5,334 nt of DNA from NCBI GenBank assembly GCA_011522825.1, contig WTIG01000047.1, positions 1-5,334 of the forward strand, written 5' to 3'. Position 1 is the stretch's first letter. Every line of letters begins with the position of its first letter. Made by a program: the position numbers and the translations under genes. The DNA is from Puniceicoccaceae bacterium. Lineage in GTDB: Bacteria > Verrucomicrobiota > Verrucomicrobiia > Opitutales > Coraliomargaritaceae. Under the pieces are notes generated by a model, which was not told where the DNA came from, searched no databases, and worked only from the letters and a program-made list of their open reading frames with translations. This document shows, one piece after another, positions 1-5,334 of the stretch.

Positions 1-1219
1 GGCTTTAATAGTTCAGAAATATGGTGGGACTTCTGTTGGTGATGTCGACCGAATAAAGAATGTTGCTCAACGTGTTAAAGAAACCTACGAAGAGGGAAAT
101 TCAGTGGTGGTTGTTGTCTCTGCTCGTTCAGGTGTTACCAATGATTTAATTTCTCGTGCTAAGGCCTTAAACCCAGAGCCAAATGATCGTGAGATGGATA
201 TGCTTTTGGCAGTCGGTGAGCAGGAAACGATTGCCTTAATGGCAATGGCTTTGCACCAACTGGGCTTGCCTGCAGTTTCAAGAACAGGAAGAGAGGCCGG
301 TATTTTGACCGACCCTAACCATACTCGTGCCAGAATTAAGGAAATTTCTGGTGGAGATATTCAAGAGCAATTGGATTTAGGAAAGGTCGTTATATTGGCA
401 GGTTTTCAAGGACATTCAGATACAGGTGCGATAACAACGCTCGGTCGTGGTGGATCTGATTTGAGTGCTATTGCTATTGCTGCTGCATTGAAGGCAGATA
501 TGTGTCAGATTTTTACCGATGTGGACGGAGTTTATACAGCGGATCCTAGAGTAGTGCCTAATGCGAAGAAGCTTAAGTGCATTTCTTATGAGGAGATGTT
601 AGAGTTGGCGAGCTCTGGTTCAAAGGTGATGCAAAACCGTGCAGTAGAGTTTGCCCAAAAGTTTAAAGTAAACTTTGAAGTGCGGTCTAGTTTTAATCGT
701 AACCCAGGAACTATTGTGAAAGAAGAAGTAAAATCTATGGAAGATGTTGTTGTTAGCGGTGTCGCTTTGGACAACAAACAAGCAAAGGTGGTTGTCAGTG
801 ATGTTCCGGATCGACCGGGCGCTGCAGCACAGTTGTTTCAATCATTAGCCCAAGCAGATGTTTGTGTGGATATGATTGTGCAAAATATTGGACGAGAAGG
901 GAAGGCGAATATGACCTTCACTGTGCCAAGAGATGATGTGTCTCGTTCTGAGAAAGCGGTTCAATCGGCTTTCCCTCAAGATTCGACAGATACGCAATTT
1001 GAATCTAGTGAAGTAGCGATCGTCTCAATAGTTGGAGTCGGGATGCAATCGCACTCAGGCGTTGCGGCTACTTTGTTTGATACTTTGGCCAAGCATGAAA
1101 TCAATATTCAACTTGTGAGTACCTCTGAAATTAAAATATCAGTAGCGATTAGCCCAGAATCCGCTGAAAAAGCCACACGTCTCATTCATAGTGCTTATGG
1201 TTTGGATGCTGATGCTTAA
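1..1219 (+). CDS. lysC: Aspartate kinase, monofunctional (start codon just outside the window)
   Basis: Phosphorylates L-aspartate with ATP to give 4-phospho-aspartate, the committed cytoplasmic step towards lysine, threonine, methionine and diaminopimelate. The frame is open from base 2 and reads ALIVQKYGGTSVGDVDRIK. Family members begin MALIVQK, so base 1 is probably the G of the ATG and the protein has about 406 residues, normal for a monofunctional enzyme. Counting that Met as 1, the kinase domain shows KYGGTSVG (7-14), GEQE (73-76), TTLGRGGSD (146-154) and FTDVDGVYTADPR (172-184). Two ACT domains follow: one from about 255 with DRPGAAAQLF, the other at about 341-384 with VGVGMQSHSGVAATLF. 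ACT pairs are the usual site of lysine and/or threonine feedback inhibition; which effector acts here cannot be read. There is no fused homoserine dehydrogenase. The GTG at 104 is internal and is not the start. thrC follows 11 nt downstream. Confidence 0.96.
   Translation, partial: ALIVQKYGGTSVGDVDRIKNVAQRVKETYEEGNSVVVVVSARSGVTNDLISRAKALNPEPNDREMDMLLAVGEQETIALMAMALHQLGLPAVSRTGREAGILTDPNHTRARIKEISGGDIQEQLDLGKVVILAGFQGHSDTGAITTLGRGGSDLSAIAIAAALKADMCQIFTDVDGVYTADPRVVPNAKKLKCISYEEMLELASSGSKVMQNRAVEFAQKFKVNFEVRSSFNRNPGTIVKEEVKSMEDVVVSGVALDNKQAKVVVSDVPDRPGAAAQLFQSLAQADVCVDMIVQNIGREGKANMTFTVPRDDVSRSEKAVQSAFPQDSTDTQFESSEVAIVSIVGVGMQSHSGVAATLFDTLAKHEINIQLVSTSEIKISVAISPESAEKATRLIHSAYGLDADA
737..1219 (+). 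other. Possible internal start for a nested aspartate kinase beta (ACT-only) subunit
   Basis: An in-frame ATG at 737 (residue about 247 of the full protein, reading MEDVVVSGVALD) lies exactly between the kinase domain and the first ACT domain. It would give a 160-residue ACT-only polypeptide. In Bacillus and Corynebacterium, aspartate kinases are alpha2beta2 complexes whose beta subunit is made from an internal start at the same place, with a similar size. The stretch before the ATG is purine-rich (AAGAAG, about 10-15 nt upstream) but is not a clear Shine-Dalgarno site. The position is conserved for structural reasons in many homologues that do not use it, so this is only a candidate. Confidence 0.3.
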
Positions 1220-1223
1220 GCAT
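1212..1223. repeat. Perfect 12-nt palindrome across the lysC stop codon
   Basis: ATGCTTAAGCAT is its own reverse complement and covers the last lysC codons, the TAA stop and the first bases of the lysC-thrC gap. A second TTTAAG lies a few bases further on. It could be a weak RNA stem or simply chance. It is too short and has no U-run, so it is not a terminator. Confidence 0.3.
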
Positions 1224-1230
1224 TTTAAGT

Positions 1231-2583
1231 ATGGAATATATCAGTACACGTAATCCAGATACTAAGGTATCTTTCAGTCAGGCAGTTGAGCATGGTTTAG
1301 CTCCAGATGGGGGTTTATATATCCCAAGCCAGCTTCCTGATTTAAAGCCTTACCTTGAGGCTTGGGAGACGCTTTCTTATTCTGAATTATGCAAAGCATT
1401 TTTTGAGCTTTTTGCGACTGATATTCCGAAAGAGGCATTGGATGAAATTATCGATCGGTCCTATTTGAGTTTTGATGACCCAGCGATTGCTCCTATTCGT
1501 AAGCTGGAAGATAATTTGTTGGTTTTGGAATTATTCCATGGACCCACTTTAGCTTTCAAGGATTTTGCCCTACAGTTTTTAGGCAATCTCTATGAATACC
1601 AAATTAAAAAATTGGGCAAAAATATCGCAGTCTTAGGAGCTACTTCAGGTGATACAGGTGCTGCGGCTATTCATGGCTTACTCGGCAAGTCGGGAGTTAC
1701 TTCATTTATTTTGTATCCGAATGGTCGCATCTCTCCTCTACAAGAGCGTCAGATGACATGTACTGAAGCTTCGAACGTATTTCCTTTAGCGATAGAGGGT
1801 AGTTTTGATGATGCTCAAACGGCTATGAAAACCGTATTTGAAGACAGGGAATTTGCTGATGAGGTGGGTCTTTCTGCGGTCAATTCAATCAACTTAGCTC
1901 GAATCCTAGCCCAATGTGTTTATTATTTATCCGCATTTTATCGCCTACCTAAGGAAACTCGTGAAGATTTCACCTTTGTCGTTCCAACGGGTAATTTTGG
2001 AAATGTATTAGCTGGATGGATGGTTCAACAAATGGGGGTTCCTATTAAAGGCTTTCAAGTTGCCACTAACCAAAATGATATTTTGCACCGATTATTTGAG
2101 ACTGGTGTTTATGCACAAGAGGCGGTAGCTCCGAGTTTAGCTCCATCTATGGACATTCAAGTGGCTTCAAATTTTGAACGCTTTTTGTATTATGCAGTGA
2201 ACGGAAATAGCGACAAGGTTTGTACTATTATAAAAACATTTAAGAGTACAGGCACTTTTGTTTTTGAAGATTTTAATCGTGATACCTTTACCAGTAGCCG
2301 AACTTCAGATGAAGAAATTGCTTCAATAATCAAGAAAGTTTACGAAAAGTACGGTTATGTGGTAGATCCTCATACAGCTTGTGGCTTTGCGGAAACAATT
2401 GATGGACCTTCTATTATACTCGCAACAGCACATCCGGCAAAATTTCCGGATACGATAGAAAAATCGATCGGCTTGGAGGTATTACACCCTTCTTTAGAGA
2501 GTTTTAAAACAAAGCCGATTGTTAAGTACTCAGTAGAGCCTAATCCCGAAGCGATTAAACAATTCATGCGAGAGCATTTATAA
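1231..2583 (+). CDS. thrC: Threonine synthase (PLP-dependent)
   Basis: Converts O-phospho-L-homoserine and water to L-threonine and phosphate, the last step of threonine synthesis, in the cytoplasm. The 450-residue protein is complete and belongs to the longer, Pseudomonas/E. coli-like branch of fold-type II PLP enzymes. The N-terminal domain typical of this branch is seen in MEYISTRNP and GLAPDGGLYIP (22-32). The PLP-binding lysine is K110 in GPTLAFKDFALQ. Next come GATSGDTGAAA (136-146), the PLP phosphate-binding loop PTGNFGNVLAGW (252-263), QNDILHR (282-287 region), DIQVASNFER (308-317) and VDPHTACG (378-385). No catalytic motif is missing. It starts 11 nt after the lysC stop, so cotranscription is very likely. 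No Shine-Dalgarno site precedes the ATG; translation may depend on coupling to lysC. Neither homoserine dehydrogenase nor homoserine kinase is present in the window. Confidence 0.97.
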   Translation: MEYISTRNPDTKVSFSQAVEHGLAPDGGLYIPSQLPDLKPYLEAWETLSYSELCKAFFELFATDIPKEALDEIIDRSYLSFDDPAIAPIRKLEDNLLVLELFHGPTLAFKDFALQFLGNLYEYQIKKLGKNIAVLGATSGDTGAAAIHGLLGKSGVTSFILYPNGRISPLQERQMTCTEASNVFPLAIEGSFDDAQTAMKTVFEDREFADEVGLSAVNSINLARILAQCVYYLSAFYRLPKETREDFTFVVPTGNFGNVLAGWMVQQMGVPIKGFQVATNQNDILHRLFETGVYAQEAVAPSLAPSMDIQVASNFERFLYYAVNGNSDKVCTIIKTFKSTGTFVFEDFNRDTFTSSRTSDEEIASIIKKVYEKYGYVVDPHTACGFAETIDGPSIILATAHPAKFPDTIEKSIGLEVLHPSLESFKTKPIVKYSVEPNPEAIKQFMREHL

Positions 2584-2585
2584 GC

Positions 2586-2610
2586 AAACGATTTTAAAAA
2601 TTGTTTTCTT
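2586..2610. terminator. Weak A/T-dominated hairpin at the thrC/hslR convergent junction
   Basis: AAACGATTTT (2586-2595) and AAAATTGTTT (2597-2606) can pair over ten positions with one G-U wobble in the plus-strand transcript. The innermost A-T pairs must open to form a loop. A T-rich run (TTTTCTTT) follows the right arm. The hairpin starts 3 nt after the thrC stop and overlaps the last codons of hslR. It has a single G-C pair, so it would be much weaker than a textbook intrinsic terminator. On the minus strand the wobble becomes a C-A mismatch, so the structure favours the lysC-thrC transcript. Its position between two convergent genes is the main support. Confidence 0.33.
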
Positions 2611-2989
2611 TGAATCGATTTAGGGTGCGCCTGTCTCTTTTAGAAGGTCGACCTTTAAGCGTATGATTTTTATAGAGTTTAGCGTTTATTTGTCTTTCTT
2701 GTTGAAGAATACGCTCTGCAGGCGAGGTTTGGTCTATACAGTAGTCTTTTACTCTTTGTGCGCCCACTCGTTTTTCAATAAGTCCTTTTACTTTAAGGGT
2801 AAGGGTTATTCCTTTCTTTCTTATTCTTAGTATGTCACCGATGCGAATTTTTGAAGCTGCTTTGGCTGCTTGTTCATTCACTTTTATGGAGCTGCCACGA
2901 CAAGCTTCTGTGGCATCTGCACGTGTTTTAAAGATTCTTACGGACCATAACCATTTGTCCAAGCGAACGAATTCTACATCATTGGTCAT
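2594..2989 (-). CDS. hslR: S4-domain RNA-binding protein, Hsp15/HslR family
   Basis: Predicted small cytoplasmic RNA-binding protein of 131 residues; E. coli Hsp15 has 133. The S4 domain spans about 8-58 and carries the family signature VRLDKWLWSVRIFKTRADA, then VNEQAAKAASKIRIGD. A charged C-terminal tail ends GRPSKRDRRTLNRFKENNF, the same kind of arginine/lysine-rich ending with a terminal RF(K/R) motif that E. coli Hsp15 has. E. coli Hsp15 is heat-induced and binds free 50S subunits that carry a stalled nascent chain, helping to recycle them. The same role here is inferred from family. The start ATG lies inside the end of the upstream lyase gene (11-nt overlap) and has only a GGAA directly against it, which is too close to act as a normal Shine-Dalgarno site, so translational coupling is likely. 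No heat-shock promoter is visible before it. Confidence 0.87.
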   Translation of the reverse strand: MTNDVEFVRLDKWLWSVRIFKTRADATEACRGSSIKVNEQAAKAASKIRIGDILRIRKKGITLTLKVKGLIEKRVGAQRVKDYCIDQTSPAERILQQERQINAKLYKNHTLKGRPSKRDRRTLNRFKENNF

Positions 2990-4151
2990 TTCCGATAATC
3001 GTTTCTTTAATTAAGCCACTGTGCATTCTCTCGAGTGCTTCAGCTAATCGATCTTTAGAACAGCCAAAATTAAGGCGTACATACTTAGAATCTCCAAATG
3101 GCGTACCATCGGATAAGCCGACACCGTGTGTTTCAAAAAATTGTGCGGGCTTCTCAAGTTTGAGATTTTCCACATTAAGCCATGCGAGATAGGTGGCTTG
3201 CATTGGTTTGAATTCAATTTGAGGTATCTTGGTGTCTAAAAAGTCTTTTAGGTAGTTGTAGTTACATTGGAGATGGGAGAGTAGGGCTTTTCTCCAAGGC
3301 TCTCCAAAATTATAAGCGGCTTCACAAGCGGCATAACCAAAGCAGTTGATTTCGGTAATGATTCCTCGAATTGTTTTTTCAAATTGGTACTTAAGTTTCG
3401 GATTCTCTATAATACTAAAGGCACAGGCTAGTCCTGGAAGGTTGTAGGTTTTACTAGGTGCCATTAAAGTAATGGTACGCTCTGCAAGTTCTTTATTTAT
3501 AGTGGCTGTAACATGATGTTTGACACTAGAATCAAAAATTAAATCGCAGTGGATTTCGTCAGAAATAAGAATAAGATCATGTCGGGTACAAAATGAAGCG
3601 AGTTGCTCTAATTCGCTTTTTGTGTATACACGACCAACTGGGTTATGTGGGTTACAAAGAATAAATATTTTTGTATTTGGCTGAATCGCTTTTTCCATAG
3701 CAGGAAAGTCTAGCGTCCATTCTTGTTCAGCATTTAAACACAAGGGAACACTTATAAGTTCTCTTTCAGCAAACTTTGGCGCAAGTAGAAATGGGGGGTA
3801 GACTGGAGTTGCAGTCATTATAGAATCATCTTCATTAGCAAAAGCATGACAGCACAAATTAATGGCCGGAACTAAGCCGGGCAAAAAGCTAATCCATTCT
3901 CTATTTGCTGAATAATTGTGTGCTCTTTCTAGGTACTGGATGACTGCATCAAATACTGAATCATAGGGTATTGTATAGCCGAACACTTTATGGTCTAAAC
4001 GCTTTTTTAGAGCTTCAATGATTTCTGGAGCGGTCTCAATATCCATATCAGCAACCCATAATGGTAAAACATCGGCAGGGTAACGATCCCACTTTAATGA
4101 ACCAGTTTGATGTCTGGGGGGACAATCTTTGAAGTTGTATGGATTATGCAT
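2979..4151 (-). CDS. patB: PatB/MalY-type PLP-dependent C-S beta-lyase (putative cystathionine beta-lyase)
   Basis: A 390-residue fold-type I aminotransferase-like enzyme, complete and of normal length. The PatB/MalY subgroup is indicated by LPLWVADMD (29-37) and FGYTIP (57-62), and by PVYPPF (116-121). PLP contacts visible are NPHNPVGRVYT (167-177, with N170), SDEIHCDLI (197-205, D198 for the pyridine nitrogen), the Schiff-base lysine K234 in APSKTYNLPGL, and R359 in VRLNFGCS for the substrate carboxylate. Members cleave C-S bonds of cystathionine or cysteine conjugates to pyruvate, ammonia and a thiol. The most likely job is cystathionine to homocysteine in methionine synthesis. Cysteine desulfhydrase or S-conjugate lyase activity cannot be excluded, and the MalY regulatory role is not expected without a maltose locus. 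It is the first gene of a minus-strand pair with hslR. No Shine-Dalgarno site precedes the ATG. Confidence 0.9.
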   Translation of the reverse strand: MHNPYNFKDCPPRHQTGSLKWDRYPADVLPLWVADMDIETAPEIIEALKKRLDHKVFGYTIPYDSVFDAVIQYLERAHNYSANREWISFLPGLVPAINLCCHAFANEDDSIMTATPVYPPFLLAPKFAERELISVPLCLNAEQEWTLDFPAMEKAIQPNTKIFILCNPHNPVGRVYTKSELEQLASFCTRHDLILISDEIHCDLIFDSSVKHHVTATINKELAERTITLMAPSKTYNLPGLACAFSIIENPKLKYQFEKTIRGIITEINCFGYAACEAAYNFGEPWRKALLSHLQCNYNYLKDFLDTKIPQIEFKPMQATYLAWLNVENLKLEKPAQFFETHGVGLSDGTPFGDSKYVRLNFGCSKDRLAEALERMHSGLIKETIIGNDQ

Positions 4152-4413
4152 TAATTACGATAGGTTATAAGGTATGGTTTTCAGGTATGAGGCACCTTAA
4201 TATTTGTCTCTTTTTTTATTATTTTTAGAATTTAATAATCAATAGGGGTCTTAAAGTAAAGTGAGTTATCCTGCACACTTTAAATATCGTTAAATATTTC
4301 AAATTTATGAGTAATTATAAATATTTAGTAAAAAAAATGGTTTTTAAGGTTGTTGTGAGAGATAAATCTTATTGCTTTAAAAACTCGGTTATCTATTGCT
4401 AATACATTCATTC
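4152..4413. promoter_or_regulatory. AT-rich divergent intergenic region between patB and nuoJ
   Basis: This 262-nt region separates two units transcribed away from each other, so it should contain both promoters. No coding frame with recognisable product and no RNA gene is seen in it. It is clearly more AT-rich than the flanking genes, with runs such as TTTTTTTATTATTTTT (4211-4226) and an eight-A run (4330-4337). TAAATAT occurs three times, at 4281, 4291 and 4318. Towards patB, a TATAAC on the minus strand (4164-4169) resembles a -10 element but has no good -35 at the right distance, and it would leave a leader of only about 6 nt. A better sigma70-like pair for nuoJ is listed separately. Confidence 0.6.
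4353..4381 (+). promoter_or_regulatory. Candidate sigma70-type promoter for nuoJ
   Basis: TTGTGA (4353-4358) and TTTAAA (4376-4381) are separated by 17 nt, and each matches the consensus at four of six positions. Transcription would start near 4388, giving a leader of about 26 nt before the nuoJ ATG at 4414. In such AT-rich DNA matches of this quality arise easily by chance, so position and spacing are the main arguments. Confidence 0.28.
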
Positions 4414-4956
4414 ATGATTGATTCACTGTTTTATATATTTGCTTCGCTTATGCTAATTTCGGCATTGGCAATGGTTTTGAATAAAAATGCGGTTAATAGT
4501 GCTATGTGCATGATTGTGGCCTTAGTGTCTACTGCAGGCTTGTTTGTTTTATTAGAAGCTTATTTCTTAGCTATTTTGCAGGTTCTCGTTTATGCGGGCG
4601 CAGTTATGGTTCTATTCTTATTTATTATCATGCTATTGGATGTGGATAAGGAAGAGAATTATGAGTATTTAAACCATAAGTTCGCCTTTATTGCACGACT
4701 GCTTGGATTCAGTTTGTTGTTCTTTCTCGTTTTTAATAGTTTTTCCGAAACACATTTACCTTCAACTGAATTGGTTCAAATCACAAATGAGGGTGAGGCT
4801 GGGACGATCGCTTTTAGTAACACGGCTAAATCATTTGGTCAGATTCTCTTTACTAAATACATGTTCCCATTTCAGGTGATTGGTTTTCTTCTTTTAGTGG
4901 CCATGATTGGAGTCATCGTCATTAGTAAAAAACAAACTACAGAGACAGAGAAATAG
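4414..4956 (+). CDS. nuoJ: NADH-quinone oxidoreductase subunit J (complex I membrane arm)
   Basis: Integral subunit of proton-pumping complex I, located in the inner-membrane arm next to NuoA/NuoK and the quinone-site end. From the ATG at 4414 it has 180 residues; E. coli NuoJ has 184. Five hydrophobic segments are visible at about 3-22, 28-47, 49-76, 91-109 and 152-171. The third carries the family hallmark VYAGAVMVLFLFIIMLLD, whose glycine-containing helix is the flexible segment in complex I structures. A polar loop (about 110-150) ends in NTAKSFGQILFTKY before the last helix, as usual. I prefer ATG 4414 to an in-frame TTG at 4396 because MIDSLFYIFA starts straight into the first helix as homologues do. 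No Shine-Dalgarno site is seen at either. It is the first gene of this transcription unit, with no nuoI upstream. nuoK follows after 15 nt. Confidence 0.95.
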   Translation: MIDSLFYIFASLMLISALAMVLNKNAVNSAMCMIVALVSTAGLFVLLEAYFLAILQVLVYAGAVMVLFLFIIMLLDVDKEENYEYLNHKFAFIARLLGFSLLFFLVFNSFSETHLPSTELVQITNEGEAGTIAFSNTAKSFGQILFTKYMFPFQVIGFLLLVAMIGVIVISKKQTTETEK

Positions 4957-4971
4957 AATTTTACCTTAATT

Positions 4972-5277
4972 ATGACAATTGGAATTAACGAATTTATTAT
5001 CGTGTCGAGTATGCTATTTTTAGTAGGATTCTTCGGTGTTATATTTCGGCGAAATACTATCATTATTTATATGTCTATAGAGCTAATGTTAAATGCAATT
5101 AATTTAGCACTAGTCGCATTTTCCCGTTTTAATAATACGATGGATGGTTCGATCTTTGTATTTTTTATTATGACAGTTGCGGCCGCAGAAGTGGCTGTCG
5201 GTCTAGCTATTATTGTTATGCTATATCGACAAAAGCAGACAGTCTTAGTGAATGAATTAAATCAATTGAAGGGCTAA
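4972..5277 (+). CDS. nuoK: NADH-quinone oxidoreductase subunit K (complex I membrane arm)
   Basis: Small antiporter-related (MrpC-like) inner-membrane subunit of complex I that takes part in the proton path. The 101-residue protein matches the usual length (about 100). Three transmembrane helices lie at about 7-25, 29-50 and 61-84. The two functionally important membrane glutamates are present: E37 in MSIELMLNAINLALVAF (E. coli E36) and E73 in VAAAEVAVGLAIIV (E. coli E72). FRRN (25-28) sits in the first cytoplasmic loop, as in E. coli (IRRN). The C-terminus ends ELNQLKG, close to the normal family ending. It begins 15 nt after nuoJ without a Shine-Dalgarno site, and its stop is one base away from the nuoL start, so all three genes are surely cotranscribed. 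Confidence 0.97.
   Translation: MTIGINEFIIVSSMLFLVGFFGVIFRRNTIIIYMSIELMLNAINLALVAFSRFNNTMDGSIFVFFIMTVAAAEVAVGLAIIVMLYRQKQTVLVNELNQLKG
5268..5273 (+). promoter_or_regulatory. Shine-Dalgarno-like site for nuoL
   Basis: GAAGGG lies inside the last codons of nuoK and ends 5 nt before the nuoL ATG at 5279. It is the only well-placed purine-rich ribosome-binding site among the starts visible in the window. Together with the single-base gap between nuoK and nuoL, it fixes the nuoL start and suggests translational coupling. Confidence 0.5.
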
Positions 5278-5278
5278 C

Positions 5279-5334
5279 ATGGATATATTAACAAACCTTT
5301 TAAGTATACTATTTCTGCCCTTAGGCACTTCGCT
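5279..5334 (+). CDS. nuoL: NADH-quinone oxidoreductase subunit L, N-terminal fragment (cut by window end)
   Basis: Only 18 full codons are inside the window, reading MDILTNLLSILFLPLGTS, the start of a hydrophobic first helix. NuoL is the large distal antiporter-like proton-pumping subunit of complex I, usually around 600 residues or more. The call rests on gene order (nuoJ-nuoK-nuoL is highly conserved), the 1-nt spacing after nuoK and the hydrophobic start with an LPL motif like that of homologues. The truncation is due to the window edge and is not a biological defect. Confidence 0.8.
   Translation, partial: MDILTNLLSILFLPLGTS

Noticed and set aside
586..841. Minus-strand small frames within lysC
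   Set aside because: They are antisense to a strongly conserved part of aspartate kinase and look like translation shadows, with no protein features of their own.
104..1219. GTG at 104 as the start of lysC
   Set aside because: The frame is open upstream to base 2 and contains the essential KYGGTSVG nucleotide-binding motif, so 104 is an internal valine codon.
2832..3014. Plus-strand 60-residue frame opposite hslR
   Set aside because: It lies fully antisense to a well-supported gene and the patB end and has no recognisable domain.
4330..4348. A-run followed by T-run before nuoJ, as a terminator or attenuator hairpin
   Set aside because: The stem would be only A-T pairs around ATGG, with no G-C pairs and no nearby upstream plus-strand gene to terminate.
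4396..4413. TTG at 4396 as the nuoJ start (six extra residues)
   Set aside because: The ATG at 4414 gives the usual NuoJ N-terminus beginning at the first membrane helix, and a TTG without a Shine-Dalgarno site is less likely.
4691..5063. Small frames overlapping nuoJ and nuoK on both strands
   Set aside because: They are explained by the real nuoJ and nuoK frames, which carry the conserved membrane motifs.
1..5334. CRISPR array, insertion sequence, tRNA/rRNA, riboswitch or new defence system
   Set aside because: No regularly spaced repeats, transposase motifs, terminal inverted repeats, cloverleaf or rRNA-like sequence seen. There is no leader upstream of thrC to hold a riboswitch (the gap is 11 nt), and the lysC leader lies outside the window.

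Overview
This is an ordinary bacterial chromosomal window of housekeeping metabolism. It is compact, and G+C looks roughly 40% by eye. I see no mobile element, phage gene, CRISPR array, tRNA or rRNA. The protein variants suggest a Gram-negative bacterium: a monofunctional aspartate kinase with two ACT domains, a Pseudomonas-like long threonine synthase, an Hsp15-like S4 protein and a bacterial complex I. The near absence of Shine-Dalgarno sites and the style of the NuoJ/NuoK proteins make me lean towards an AT-rich marine Verrucomicrobiota/Opitutales-type lineage. That placement is an inference and is not proven by anything here.

Layout, left to right. (1) 1-2583, plus strand: aspartate kinase (lysC), lacking only its start codon, then threonine synthase (thrC) after an 11-nt gap. 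They form a two-gene amino-acid operon covering the first and last steps from aspartate to threonine. (2) 2594-4151, minus strand, convergent with thrC: an Hsp15/HslR-type S4 RNA-binding protein and, upstream of it in transcription order, a PatB/MalY-type PLP-dependent C-S beta-lyase. The two reading frames overlap by 11 nt. The gap between thrC and hslR is only 10 nt and carries an A/T-dominated hairpin. (3) 4152-4413: a 262-nt AT-rich intergenic region between divergent units, which must hold the promoters of both. (4) 4414-5334, plus strand: nuoJ, nuoK and the first 18 codons of nuoL, the membrane-arm subunits of respiratory complex I, closely packed as one operon.

How the genes fit together: lysC and thrC act in the aspartate-family pathway. 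The PatB-like lyase may supply homocysteine from cystathionine, a methionine branch of the same pathway, so three of the first four genes could touch aspartate-derived metabolism. The nuoJKL block is functionally separate. It begins directly after an intergenic region with no nuoI next to it, which suggests that the complex I genes are split over more than one locus.

I found no evidence of a previously undescribed system. The observations worth a second look are modest: the complex I operon break, a possible nested small ACT-domain subunit inside lysC, the general lack of Shine-Dalgarno sites except at nuoL, and helically spaced AT repeats in the divergent intergenic region.
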